This document shows, piece by piece, positions 1-7,419 of a stretch of 29,583 nucleotides of DNA. The notes below the pieces were generated by a model. That model did no database searches. It saw only the letters and a program-made list of their open reading frames with translations, and was not told where the DNA came from. Every line of letters starts with the position of its first letter. Position 1 is the stretch's first letter. The DNA comes from a virus, in IMG/VR virus record IMGVR_UViG_3300013233_000053, positions 1 to 29,583 of that record; one strand, given 5' to 3'. Made by a program: the position numbers and the translations under genes.

Positions 1-568
1 GGGCTGTATTATTAACATATTTGCTAAAATTATCCGAAAATGGAGACATTGTACCGTTGTGCTGATATCCTGGGTTCTTGTCACCTGTTACTCTTGCCGA
101 CTTTACTTCTCGCTTAGTAACGGCTATCTCCTTACCGTATCGCAACGTTAAGTATTCTAATGTTTCGCCTGTGGCTCTGTGGTTATTACTTAAATGAATA
201 TCGAGTTCCTTATATCGCTTAAATAATTCATACGCATTTTCTGTGTCTGCATGTGCTTTTTTAGCTAATATATCGCGGAATACTGGTAATCTAATAGAAA
301 AATGATATGACTTTATTAGAAGTAATAACTTGGCTTGACTTAAGGTTAACTTACCGAAATTTGTCTTGGTGATTACTCCTTTTGGTATTATTTTATTATT
401 TACAAAGACATAGTTTTTGGTTTTATTATCTAATTGATCACTGTTGTTATTAAAATATTCTTCTTTACTTATATTATGCGTGTTAGTGAAATGATTTTGG
501 TAATTATAATTGGTTATTGCTGTGTTACATATCTTACAAGTACACGATTTTGGTAATACTTTTTCCAT
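1..568 (-). CDS. Putative free-standing homing-type endonuclease inserted in the split terminase gene (partial)
   Basis: An open frame starts at ATG 568 and runs off the left edge (189 complete codons visible). It begins 5 nt after the stop of the terminase N-fragment, preceded by a short AAGG. Residues about 9-31 form a zinc-finger pattern: C-x2-C (CKIC) followed by H-x4-H. Near the visible end lies a GDKNPGYQHNG...SPFS segment, which I recall from nuclease-like ORFs of marine T4-like phages; this is memory, not a search. The codons are AT-rich and rich in Asn and Lys, unlike the flanking structural genes. Its place directly behind an N-intein matches fractured genes, where a nuclease gene separates the two intein halves. 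No catalytic motif is visible in this part. Inference: a homing endonuclease that spreads the interrupted terminase allele. Confidence 0.65.
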   Translation of the reverse strand, partial: MEKVLPKSCTCKICNTAITNYNYQNHFTNTHNISKEEYFNNNSDQLDNKTKNYVFVNNKIIPKGVITKTNFGKLTLSQAKLLLLIKSYHFSIRLPVFRDILAKKAHADTENAYELFKRYKELDIHLSNNHRATGETLEYLTLRYGKEIAVTKREVKSARVTGDKNPGYQHNGTMSPFSDNFSKYVNNTA

Positions 569-573
569 GTGCC

Positions 574-723
574 TTAATTTTGTTCGTCCGATTTTGCCAA
601 GTTCACTAGCCAATTTTCTAATTTTGTTACTGCTTTTTGCTTTAATGTCATTTCGTTCCATAGTAATTCACCGATTTGTGTGTGTGTATTATTATTTATG
701 ACAGTTGTGTTGTATGCGCAACA
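574..723 (-). other. N-terminal half of an atypically split intein (IntN, 49 residues)
   Basis: After Walker A residues S81-R-Q-T-G-K86 the protein changes to CCAYNTTVINNNTH. This fits intein block A: a Cys at position 1, then Asn-Thr-x-Val (C-x3-N-T-x-V). Splicing would rejoin GK to a downstream Thr or Ser and restore GK[T/S]. The segment ends with a stop after 49 residues and has no block B (TxxH) or later block. The break therefore lies between blocks A and B, as in the known AceL-TerL split intein, whose IntN is about 25 residues. The IntC half is expected beyond the left edge. Confidence 0.8.
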
Positions 724-981
724 TTTTCCAGTTTGTCTCGATAATAAATTTATACTGAAGCGATTATTAGTATACGTCTCAATCAGTTCTTTTTGATATT
801 CAAAAGGGTCATATAGTAGTTTACCTTTAGTAGGATGTTGTATGTGGAAGTATTTACTAAGGAAGTAAGCCGGGCCAGTTTTTGGGTCGCAGCATTTAGC
901 AAAATCAAGTAATTCTGTATTATCGTAAGATAGTGTACTGTGGGGTTTTTTAATTAGTCCAGTGTCGTTGCTATGTGCCAT
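574..981 (-). CDS. terL (N-fragment): Terminase large subunit gp17, N-terminal fragment fused to IntN
   Basis: 135 residues. Residues 1-86 are the start of the T4-type DNA-packaging ATPase. DPFEYQKELIETY (about 58-70) is the adenine-binding region, and FSINLLSRQTGK ends in the Walker A Lys at 86. Residue 87 begins an intein, so this polypeptide cannot be an ATPase alone. It must be trans-spliced to a C-terminal fragment to give gp17, the motor that pumps DNA into the prohead with small subunit gp16. The ATG lacks a Shine-Dalgarno. TTAAATA ends 5 nt before it, and a terminator lies just upstream, so the gene is probably transcribed on its own. A plain truncated pseudogene is the alternative. 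I consider it unlikely because the intein start is precise and the gene is essential. Confidence 0.85.
   Translation of the reverse strand: MAHSNDTGLIKKPHSTLSYDNTELLDFAKCCDPKTGPAYFLSKYFHIQHPTKGKLLYDPFEYQKELIETYTNNRFSINLLSRQTGKCCAYNTTVINNNTHTQIGELLWNEMTLKQKAVTKLENWLVNLAKSDEQN
693..700 (-). promoter_or_regulatory. Possible late promoter for the inserted nuclease ORF
   Basis: CATAAATA (minus strand) differs at one base from the T4 late consensus TATAAATA. It lies inside the IntN coding sequence, about 125 nt before the nuclease ATG. The region is AT-rich, so this could be chance. Confidence 0.3.
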
Positions 982-986
982 AGTAG

Positions 987-993
987 TATTTAA
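987..993 (-). promoter_or_regulatory. Late promoter element abutting the terL start
   Basis: TTAAATA ends exactly 5 nt (CTACT) before the ATG at 981. No Shine-Dalgarno is present. It is one mismatch from the ATAAATA core and has the same 5-nt spacing as the elements before the gp13, gp14 and 12222 genes. Confidence 0.5.
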
Positions 994-1014
994 CGTTATA
1001 TTATATTAAGCAAT

Positions 1015-1036
1015 AAAAAACCTGCCGGAGCAAGTT
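1015..1036 (-). terminator. Rho-independent terminator between the 828-aa gene and terL
   Basis: On the minus strand AACTTGC pairs with GCAGGTT (one G-U) around a TCCG tetraloop of the UNCG class, followed by a run of T. It lies about 90 nt past the stop of the 828-aa gene and ends its transcript before terL. Confidence 0.7.
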
Positions 1037-1124
1037 AGTTTCACTTTTAAATAACAGTAGCGATGCTGTCATTGCGGCTGTAAACGCCAACCGTACCCAT
1101 AAGGGTCCTAAGGTTTATTCTTTA

Positions 1125-3611
1125 TTAGCCACGTTCATTAAATGCTTTATATAATTTCATAAAGCTGGCTGATTCATTAACTGCCATTGGGTTATCGCCG
1201 CCTGCTACTGGTTTATAGCTATTCTTTGGATCATTTAATCCGCCACTTAGTTTGTTAATAACAACGTCTGCCTTAGCAATCAATTCCTGTGGTGTGTTTG
1301 AATGTTGAATATCACGTTCTTCTTCTATATTATCATCTGGTACCATCCCTTCGCCATCACAAGACACGCATATTGTCATCTCTGTGCCTTGGGGGGCTAG
1401 CATTTCCATTTCACCGGTGCCATTGCAATCTGGGCAGGTTTTATACCCAGTCATATCAAAATCACTTGAGCTGTAATCTTTATCGTACTGTAACCCTTTG
1501 CCGTCATCTTCATCTTCTTCGACGTATCCGGAGAACTCGCCTTCTCTGTCGAAATTTGATTGTTTTGTGCCTGAACCACCGCACGTACTACAGCTATATG
1601 ATTTACCGTCTATTGTTACTTCCTGGTCTTCGCCGTTACAATCTGGGCACGCTTCGTCACGCACATCGGAATGTGCTATACCGGAACCACCGCAATCATC
1701 GCACGTTTGTCCTCTATAGCCGCCATCACCATCACACGTTGAGCATACTTCAGGAGCTGCTGATTCGTCTGCTATGACATATTCATCAGCATCGTCTTTT
1801 GTCCATTCGCCGCAGTAGCCGCATTTTGAATCTTGTGCTGCGCTGCTATACGTCATTTCACCGGCTTCACCACAGTGTGGACAAGTACTTTCATCATCCA
1901 TTTCTGTAACTTGTCTCGCTCGATCATCATCTTCGTAGTTACCATCATTATACATATAATCAACATCCTGTGCTTTAGCTTGCGATGTGACATCATCTTC
2001 GTAGTTACCATCATTATACATATAACCATCAGCTTGTGTCTTGTGTTGTGCTGCGCCGGCTTCGTCAATTTCGCCTGTTAAGCTAAATGATGGTGCTTGT
2101 GCGTCCATTGGCATCATTTCGTCTGTTACTGGCTCCTGTACCGGAGCATCAACCATTGCCATCATATCGCCCATTGTTAGTCCTTTACCTGCTGGTACCG
2201 ATTGTGTTACTGGAGCACCGGTATCTACTACGTCAGCTTCTGCTTGGCCGAAACCTGCGTTTGCTAGCATTGCTGATAATTCATCAACTGATTCACCGCT
2301 GCCTGTGATTGTCATTGTATCGTTATCAGGCTGATCTGGGTTTTGTGTTTGTGTGATTGTTACTTCTTCGTTTAAATCCATTAACTTATTGAACTCAGTT
2401 GTCATACTTTCGTATACACTGTTGTTAGTGATATCAGCCGAAACGATGTCGCTTAAATGAACGTTAATTGTTTTGTTATCTGCGTTGCGTACTACAGTGC
2501 CATAATGGCCACTTGGGCTACGTGTTGCGAAAATGCCAGTGCGATCGCCTTCGGGGTCACTGCAGATACTAGGATCTAATACAACTGGTGTGCCATCTTG
2601 TAACCGTTTTCTGTGATCTGGGTTTGTGCTATCAAAGGTAGTGTACTCAATTTCGTCTTCGTTAAAATCGTCGTACTCGCCAAATGCTTCATTTACATTT
2701 TTACTTTCATCATTTGATGAACCACCGCCATATCCATTGTAAAAATCTGCGCTTTTATTATATCTTTCATTTGGGTGTTGAACTTTTCCGCCTGCTTTTT
2801 TAATATACTTTTGCTGGTCGCCCATTTTAAGTGATCCGTAATCTTTACCATCTGCTTTGGCAAGAGATTGTGCTTTAGTTAAAATAGTATCTCTATCAAC
2901 TGATTCTGTGCTAAATTGATTATCTTCTTCTCCGTTGTTCATCATTTTGAATGTTTCTTCGTCGTAAGTAGTAGTATCGCCGTTTGCTGTTACTTTAACA
3001 TTATTTCCTTGTTTTTGAATTTGTGTGTTATCTTCTTCTAATTCGCTGTTTAAATCAGCTAATACTCGTTGTACTAATTCTTCTACGCTTTCACCGCCTT
3101 GTGCTACTGCTGCTTCTACTGCTGCGAATGTTGCTTCTGCTCCGTGCTCTGCTATAGTTTGTTCTGCGGTGTCCATGATCGCTTGTGCTACTTCTGTAGT
3201 ACTAATGCCTGTATCTTCGCCCATGAATTTTTCGTACTCTGGGAAATCTTTTTCTGCTTTATTAGCGTCTTGTTCCCACGGTTCGCCTTTGTAAGATCGT
3301 TGCTCGCTATCAAACGCATACGCATCTTCGTCGTTAGCTGGATCGTAATCTTCGATTTCACCTTCTGTTGTTTGTTGCTTAACACTAGCGTGGCCTGCGC
3401 GGAAATCACCACCTTCATGTGCCCATTGATCAGATACGTTAATATCACTAATCTTTGTACCGGCTTCTGCTGCTTCTTTGCCTGCTGCGTAAGCTTTTGG
3501 ATACTCAATTTCACGGCCTTCGTATCCGTTGATATTATTTTCTGTTACTGGCGTATACGCTATAGTATCCATACTTTCTAGTAATGTTTTCATTGTTTGC
3601 ATTTGGCTCAT
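1125..3611 (-). CDS. Large acidic protein with DnaJ-like zinc modules, probable virion/prohead component
   Basis: 828 residues, very acidic. The N-terminus reads MSQMQTMKTLLESMDTI, and L-L-E12 fits the (L/I)-x-E cleavage site of T4-type prohead proteases. Residues about 545-590 hold two 22-residue repeats with core YMYNDGNYEDD. Residues about 575-755 hold eight C-x2-C pairs, most of DnaJ type (CSTCDGDGG, CDDCGGSG, CPDCNGED, CSTCGGSG, CPDCNGTG, CVSCDGEG). There is no J domain, so this is not a DnaJ co-chaperone. The C-terminus, rich in ESASFMKLYKAF, resembles marine T4-like structural proteins as I remember them. Its ATG overlaps the preceding stop (ATGA), so it is translationally coupled to the 195-aa gene. 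It lies between gp16 and gp17, where T4 has nothing. Function is inferred only. Confidence 0.75.
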   Translation of the reverse strand: MSQMQTMKTLLESMDTIAYTPVTENNINGYEGREIEYPKAYAAGKEAAEAGTKISDINVSDQWAHEGGDFRAGHASVKQQTTEGEIEDYDPANDEDAYAFDSEQRSYKGEPWEQDANKAEKDFPEYEKFMGEDTGISTTEVAQAIMDTAEQTIAEHGAEATFAAVEAAVAQGGESVEELVQRVLADLNSELEEDNTQIQKQGNNVKVTANGDTTTYDEETFKMMNNGEEDNQFSTESVDRDTILTKAQSLAKADGKDYGSLKMGDQQKYIKKAGGKVQHPNERYNKSADFYNGYGGGSSNDESKNVNEAFGEYDDFNEDEIEYTTFDSTNPDHRKRLQDGTPVVLDPSICSDPEGDRTGIFATRSPSGHYGTVVRNADNKTINVHLSDIVSADITNNSVYESMTTEFNKLMDLNEEVTITQTQNPDQPDNDTMTITGSGESVDELSAMLANAGFGQAEADVVDTGAPVTQSVPAGKGLTMGDMMAMVDAPVQEPVTDEMMPMDAQAPSFSLTGEIDEAGAAQHKTQADGYMYNDGNYEDDVTSQAKAQDVDYMYNDGNYEDDDRARQVTEMDDESTCPHCGEAGEMTYSSAAQDSKCGYCGEWTKDDADEYVIADESAAPEVCSTCDGDGGYRGQTCDDCGGSGIAHSDVRDEACPDCNGEDQEVTIDGKSYSCSTCGGSGTKQSNFDREGEFSGYVEEDEDDGKGLQYDKDYSSSDFDMTGYKTCPDCNGTGEMEMLAPQGTEMTICVSCDGEGMVPDDNIEEERDIQHSNTPQELIAKADVVINKLSGGLNDPKNSYKPVAGGDNPMAVNESASFMKLYKAFNERG
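1925..2025. repeat. Pair of exact 35-bp direct repeats inside the 828-aa gene
   Basis: Bases 1925-1959 and 1991-2025 are identical and offset by 66 bp (22 codons). They encode the two copies of the YMYNDGNYEDD module. The perfect nucleotide identity indicates a recent in-frame duplication. Confidence 0.9.
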
Positions 3612-4195
3612 TTTAGTAACTCCGCTACGCTTTTGCGTTTTATCTTTGTCATTGGGCTATCAGTGTTCATTTTCCCATCTGTGTCGAATTTAGCTTTTGG
3701 TGCTGCTTCGCCTGCAATCTCAAATGATGCCCCATCTTCATTAGCAAATTCTGCTGCTGCTGTTTGATAGCTGCTAGCATAATCTGCTGATGCTTGTGTT
3801 TGTTCTTTATTTGGTTCAGGATATTTTTCTGTTTCTAGAATACCATCTTCTACTTCTGGCGCTGTATCTAAACTATCATCAAATGATTGTGTTGTTACTA
3901 CTATCTTATTTGGATTAATTCCGCATTGCTTAGCTTGTTCAATGATTTGATCACTGTTAGCTGGGTAGTTTAACGATACATCAAATATGTTTATTTCTTC
4001 GTTTTCGATATTATCAAATCCAGTTGGATTCTTTTGAATTGGTGTTTTCTTTGGTTTCGAACATGATGCGATGTCAAACGATGCTAATAGCATTTTGAAC
4101 TTATCATATGTTTCGGTTGTTAATTCACCTGCTACCTTAACTCTGTAGTCAAATGTTCTTGCTGATTCTGTTATATATTGTGTTAAAGGTCTCAT
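3608..4195 (-). CDS. Conserved marine T4-like phage protein, probable virion component
   Basis: 195 residues. The start MRPLTQYITESARTFDYRVKVAG and the motif TPIQKNPTGFDNIENEEINIFDV resemble a conserved protein of cyanophage and pelagic T4-like genomes (recalled, not searched). I-T-E10 fits a T4 prohead-protease (L/I)-x-E site. The C-terminal third is acidic, low in complexity and Ala-rich. It has a good Shine-Dalgarno (AGGATAAACTATG) and a late-type promoter 26 nt upstream, and its stop overlaps the start of the 828-aa gene. Its role is unknown; scaffold or internal head protein is a guess. Confidence 0.75.
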   Translation of the reverse strand: MRPLTQYITESARTFDYRVKVAGELTTETYDKFKMLLASFDIASCSKPKKTPIQKNPTGFDNIENEEINIFDVSLNYPANSDQIIEQAKQCGINPNKIVVTTQSFDDSLDTAPEVEDGILETEKYPEPNKEQTQASADYASSYQTAAAEFANEDGASFEIAGEAAPKAKFDTDGKMNTDSPMTKIKRKSVAELLK

Positions 4196-4220
4196 AGTTT
4201 ATCCTAATAATTCGTTACTG

Positions 4221-4730
4221 TTATTTATCCGTTTTTGCTTGCTTTAATACTTCGGCAAGCAATTCATTGCGATCTAATACTGATCCACTTGATGTTGTTG
4301 TAGCTTCATTGGGGTTATCTAAGTCTAACTTAGCTTTTTTAAGTTGTAATTCTATCAGTTTTAGTTTTCTGTTTAACTTAGCATTCTTAGCTGATATTGC
4401 GTGACCTAGCATACTACTTGCTGCGTTAAATAATTCTGCTGAAAATCTTGCTTCTGTTTGCTGGGCAACATCTATTAGATCTTTAAATCCGTCCTTGGCT
4501 AAATTTGCTAGCTCATCCATTTCTTGATCGGATTTCTCTAAGTCACGTACTGCAGGCATTGCTTGATCTATTTTCTCTAAATTAGATAACGCATTATCTT
4601 GTTTAAATACTAAGTCTTGTGCTTCTTGTGCGTCTTGTGTTTCTTGTGCTTCTTGTGGTACTAGATCATCTTCTTTGAATTGTGATGATTCAGGTAAATT
4701 GAATAGCGATTCTAAATTCTTATTTGTCAT
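4221..4730 (-). CDS. 16: Terminase small subunit gp16-like
   Basis: 169 residues, matching T4 gp16 in size (164). The N-terminal third is acidic and Glu/Gln-rich. Residues about 70-135 are predicted helical and coiled-coil (ARFSAELFNAASSMLGHAISAKNAKL..., then LKLIELQLKKAKLD), as in the oligomerising core of gp16 proteins. gp16 binds phage DNA and regulates the gp17 packaging motor. The gene lies upstream of terL in the same direction but is separated from it by two genes. AATAAATA ends 6 nt before the ATG and there is no Shine-Dalgarno. Assignment rests on coiled-coil pattern, size and context. Confidence 0.7.
   Translation of the reverse strand: MTNKNLESLFNLPESSQFKEDDLVPQEAQETQDAQEAQDLVFKQDNALSNLEKIDQAMPAVRDLEKSDQEMDELANLAKDGFKDLIDVAQQTEARFSAELFNAASSMLGHAISAKNAKLNRKLKLIELQLKKAKLDLDNPNEATTTSSGSVLDRNELLAEVLKQAKTDK
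4222..4229 (-). promoter_or_regulatory. Late-type promoter for the 195-aa/828-aa pair
   Basis: GATAAATA (minus strand) overlaps the stop codon of gp16 (GGATAA) and lies 26 nt before the ATG at 4195. The following AGGA serves as Shine-Dalgarno, so here a normal leader is possible. Confidence 0.6.
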
Positions 4731-4736
4731 AAACAG

Positions 4737-4744
4737 TATTTATT
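4737..4744 (-). promoter_or_regulatory. Late promoter abutting the gp16 start
   Basis: AATAAATA is followed by 6 nt (CTGTTT) and the ATG at 4730. No purine-rich Shine-Dalgarno exists in between, so a transcript from here would be leaderless or nearly so. Confidence 0.6.
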
Positions 4745-4765
4745 GACATTTGCGACTAGGGTACT

Positions 4766-5203
4766 TTATTGTCTGAACAATTCGCGTTCCGTAATTATTC
4801 TGAACTTTAAACCGTTTTGTGCGCACCACTTCCGAGCCGCACTCCATTTGGCCATATTTACTGCTATTGTTGCTCTAGCATTAGCGTTCATGCCTTCTTT
4901 TAATACAGCCTGACCATACGGCTTTATCTCAATCAATTCAGTGATTACATTGTTTTTCTTATCGCGGTAACGTATTAGGAAATCAGGCACATACGTTGTC
5001 ATCTTGTTCTTTAATGGATGCTTATATGGTATGCGTATGCCTTCGCTGTTCCACTCAAGTATATTATCATTTAAATCAAGGAATGAGGCGAAGCTAGTTT
5101 CCCATGAACTTCGCATGCGAATGCTTCCTTTTCCAATATACTTCTCTGGGTTTTTTGGAACAAAGATTGACTGAGCAAACTTACTGCTGCCTCTGCGCCC
5201 CAT
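4766..5203 (-). CDS. 4: Head completion protein gp4, nuclease-fold
   Basis: 145 residues (T4 gp4 is about 150). The pattern YIGKGSIRMRSSWE / ILEWNSEGIRIPY / VPDFLIRY / ELIEIKPYGQA / KWSAARKWCAQNGLKFRIITE follows T4 gp4 block by block (YRSNWE / IIAWGSE / IEIKPK / WKAAQSLAEKRGIKFRILTE). E35, D74, E92 and K94 form an E...D...E-x-K set as in TnsA/PD-(D/E)xK enzymes. gp4 acts late in head assembly, closing the DNA-filled head and enabling tail joining. Its start overlaps the stop of the 120-aa gene (TAATG), so it is translationally coupled. Confidence 0.85.
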   Translation of the reverse strand: MGRRGSSKFAQSIFVPKNPEKYIGKGSIRMRSSWETSFASFLDLNDNILEWNSEGIRIPYKHPLKNKMTTYVPDFLIRYRDKKNNVITELIEIKPYGQAVLKEGMNANARATIAVNMAKWSAARKWCAQNGLKFRIITERELFRQ

Positions 5204-5565
5204 TAGATTAGCACATTCCTAGCAGCATAGAAATTAGATTTTACTGACTGGCTAACTCCTAATAATGTGCTAGGTGAACGTGTTCCATTTAAATAATATG
5301 CTATACTTGCTGTTAACTCTAATCCAGTCTGACCTTTTAACGTATCTACCATTTCTAATATATTTAGGTCGGCTTGTCTGGATACTTGATATAATGATTC
5401 TGTGAAGTTTTTAGCTGTATCTGGATCTTTCATCTGTGATTTAAAGAACGATAATACATAATCATATTGATTGCTGTCTACTGAGAAGTTTATATTATTG
5501 AATTTATTTACTATATTGCGATTATTACTGTCTGTGGTTACTGAATTATTACTTAAATCACTCAT
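5203..5565 (-). CDS. Conserved T4-like phage protein of unknown function
   Basis: 120 residues. The N-terminal 28 residues are Asn/Ser-rich and probably disordered. The rest (QYDYVLSFFKSQMKDPDTAKNF..., LELTASIAYYLNGTRS, STLLGVSQS, FYAARNVL) is a compact helical block seen in many marine T4-like phages between tube and gp4 genes (recalled). It has no catalytic motif, signal peptide or membrane segment. TAAATG links its start to the previous stop, and it sits in a tail/head completion operon, so a virion or assembly role is likely. Confidence 0.7.
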   Translation of the reverse strand: MSDLSNNSVTTDSNNRNIVNKFNNINFSVDSNQYDYVLSFFKSQMKDPDTAKNFTESLYQVSRQADLNILEMVDTLKGQTGLELTASIAYYLNGTRSPSTLLGVSQSVKSNFYAARNVLI

Positions 5566-6741
5566 TTATGTACTCGGTGTGTTGTTGTTTGCTGCTTTTA
5601 ATGCTCTTAGCTCTGCTTCACTTACAGGACGACCACCTATTGGCGTTGCTTGTACTGGCGTTGCTACTCTGTTAAAATTACCTGCTATGCTATCTTGTAC
5701 TCTTGGAAATACTTGCTTCGCAGCTTCTTTTAAAACGCCAGTGCCTTGCATTTTTACTTCAGATAATATCTCATTCTTTATTGCTTTACCTAGATCAACA
5801 TTCTTAAACGTACTCAATAATCCCTTAGCATTACTAAATGCTCCGAAGAAATTGCCTTGTGCTAAATCTTCACCTATGCTACCTATGTTGCTAGCTAATC
5901 CATCTTGCCCTAATATTGACCCATCACCTTTACCACCCAATGGGCTGGTTGTTTTGTCGTAACGTGCGGTATCTGCGAAACCATTGACTGGGGATCCGGA
6001 ACTGCCTATTTTTCCCCTAGCATATTTTACTGCTTCGTACTTAATATCCATTGTATGCTGCATGGTTCCATTCGCTTGACTGTAATCATACTCATCATGT
6101 CGGAAGTTTGTAATCATTGGATTAATTAATGTGTATTGCTGGTAGTTGCCTCTTGACATTCCGTATATTTTGATATCTTTAAAGAATGCTGGCTTTATAA
6201 CACCTTGTGGTGAACCTGTGTGTTTACCCCATGTGTCCTGTGACCATTCTACGTCGTAGATATCGCGGTTAGCCCAGTACCCATACGCATTGCCTGCTTT
6301 ATTGAACGGCTTTTGTCCTAGCTCGTGCTCATACTGATATGATGAATCTGCGAAGTAATAATTATAATAATTAAACCACATCGTACGCACTATATCAGAC
6401 GCGTCATCATGCAATGTTATTGTTACTGGCTCGTATTCTAATCTATTATGAACTAAACGTTTTCTGTTATACTGAACGTATTCCTGTGTGTCTAATTTAT
6501 ACGACGGTAGTTGTACTTTTTTAACAAGTGCTCCTATTAATCCGCTATCATCCGACACACCTGGAATACCGGTGTTTAGTGTAAAGTATACGTGGAAATT
6601 GAATTTTGTATTAGGCGTTAACGCTAATCCGCCCGGGCGCATTAACTTGCTAGCATGCCGGTAATCTCTTAAATTATCGTTGCCGAAGAATCCGGCACCT
6701 ATGCCAGTGCCTCCGCCTAATACATCATCGAAAAAGTCCAC
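5566..6741 (-). CDS. Tail-tube-fold protein, gp19 paralogue or tube initiator (gp54-like)
   Basis: 391 residues, GTG start at 6741 (MDFFDDVLGGG). Residues about 40-245 have the tube-protein plan: KFNFHVYFT, VKKVQLPSYKLDTQEYVQYNRKR, then YEPVTITLHDDASDIVRTMW, ending in a strand pair TMQHTMDIKYEAVKYARG. The adjacent gp19 has the equivalent FRVVF, DIPVYNSTIKLAG and NCQLRDDASGNVAKLV. A Gly/Ser linker and an Ala-rich tail of about 140 residues are extra. In T4 the tube starts on gp54, a larger tube-fold protein, which would fit. A second tube subunit or tube terminator is equally possible. It begins just after the gp19 stop and is probably cotranscribed with it. Confidence 0.7.
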   Translation of the reverse strand: MDFFDDVLGGGTGIGAGFFGNDNLRDYRHASKLMRPGGLALTPNTKFNFHVYFTLNTGIPGVSDDSGLIGALVKKVQLPSYKLDTQEYVQYNRKRLVHNRLEYEPVTITLHDDASDIVRTMWFNYYNYYFADSSYQYEHELGQKPFNKAGNAYGYWANRDIYDVEWSQDTWGKHTGSPQGVIKPAFFKDIKIYGMSRGNYQQYTLINPMITNFRHDEYDYSQANGTMQHTMDIKYEAVKYARGKIGSSGSPVNGFADTARYDKTTSPLGGKGDGSILGQDGLASNIGSIGEDLAQGNFFGAFSNAKGLLSTFKNVDLGKAIKNEILSEVKMQGTGVLKEAAKQVFPRVQDSIAGNFNRVATPVQATPIGGRPVSEAELRALKAANNNTPST

Positions 6742-6748
6742 TATCTAA

Positions 6749-7366
6749 TTACCCTGTTACGACGTCACCGAGTGATCTTCCCACATTCACACCGATGCCA
6801 CTATCTAATGGCGTCTGTAAAGCGTTATCAAACCGTATTGTTAACGCAATAGTTGCTGGCTCTGAAGTTGCGTAGTTAACCTCGCCGTAGTCTACTGAAT
6901 GCAAGTAACAACCATAAATTTCCCAAGTTTCTAGTACTTGTGGCTCGTGTGCTCCGTTACCACCGTCTAGCATTTCTAAACGTGTGATGAATTTGTAATC
7001 AATGCCCGAACGTGCTGATGCTTGTTCCATGAAATCGAATTGCTTCTGCATCTGTTCACCTACTAATTTAGCAACATTACCTGATGCGTCATCACGTAGT
7101 TGACAATTAACATTTTCCCATGAATGCTTGCCTGCTAATTTAATAGTAGAGTTATAAACAGGTATGTCTATTTCTGCGAATGTTACTGATGGACGTTTAA
7201 AGTCAATTACTTGCTTCGTCATTTCTGAACGTGGAGCAGTGATGCCTAGGTTCTCGAATACGACTCGGAATCTATACTTTAATTTTGGCATTAACAAGCC
7301 CTGGCCTGTTGCTGTTTGATCGTTTGACAACGGTGTTGTCATCTTTGTTAAACTTGATACTGACAT
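6749..7366 (-). CDS. 19: Tail tube protein gp19
   Basis: 205 residues (T4 gp19 has 163). Stacked hexamers line the channel through which DNA passes inside the contractile sheath. Supporting pattern: MPKLKYRFRVVFENLG near residue 28, QVIDFKRPSVTFAEIDIPVYNSTIKLAG, CQLRDDASGNVAKLVGEQMQKQFDF, WEIYGCYLHSVDYGEVNYATSEPATIALTIRFDNA. These are the beta-strand signatures of T4-type tube proteins. It has a strong Shine-Dalgarno (TTTAGGAGACATAGTATG) and a late promoter 29 nt upstream. The usual order 18-19 is kept but interrupted by a homing endonuclease gene. Confidence 0.85.
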   Translation of the reverse strand: MSVSSLTKMTTPLSNDQTATGQGLLMPKLKYRFRVVFENLGITAPRSEMTKQVIDFKRPSVTFAEIDIPVYNSTIKLAGKHSWENVNCQLRDDASGNVAKLVGEQMQKQFDFMEQASARSGIDYKFITRLEMLDGGNGAHEPQVLETWEIYGCYLHSVDYGEVNYATSEPATIALTIRFDNALQTPLDSGIGVNVGRSLGDVVTG

Positions 7367-7394
7367 ACTATGTCTCCTAAATATATTATACTGT

Positions 7395-7402
7395 TATTTA
7401 TG
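7395..7402 (-). promoter_or_regulatory. Late promoter for gp19
   Basis: CATAAATA followed by ACAGT lies 28 nt before the gp19 ATG, leaving room for a leader with the AGGAG Shine-Dalgarno. It gives the tube gene its own start after the inserted nuclease gene. Confidence 0.65.
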
Positions 7403-7419
7403 ATGTTAGTAACGTTAAA

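Noticed and set aside
574-981. Terminase fragment as a simple degraded pseudogene
   Set aside because: The break coincides exactly with an intein start at a known insertion point, and the coding sequence before it is intact.
1289-3581. Plus-strand frames and a second minus-strand frame opposite or within the 828-aa gene
   Set aside because: Cys/His/Ser-rich shadow translations of an acidic repetitive gene, without start signals.
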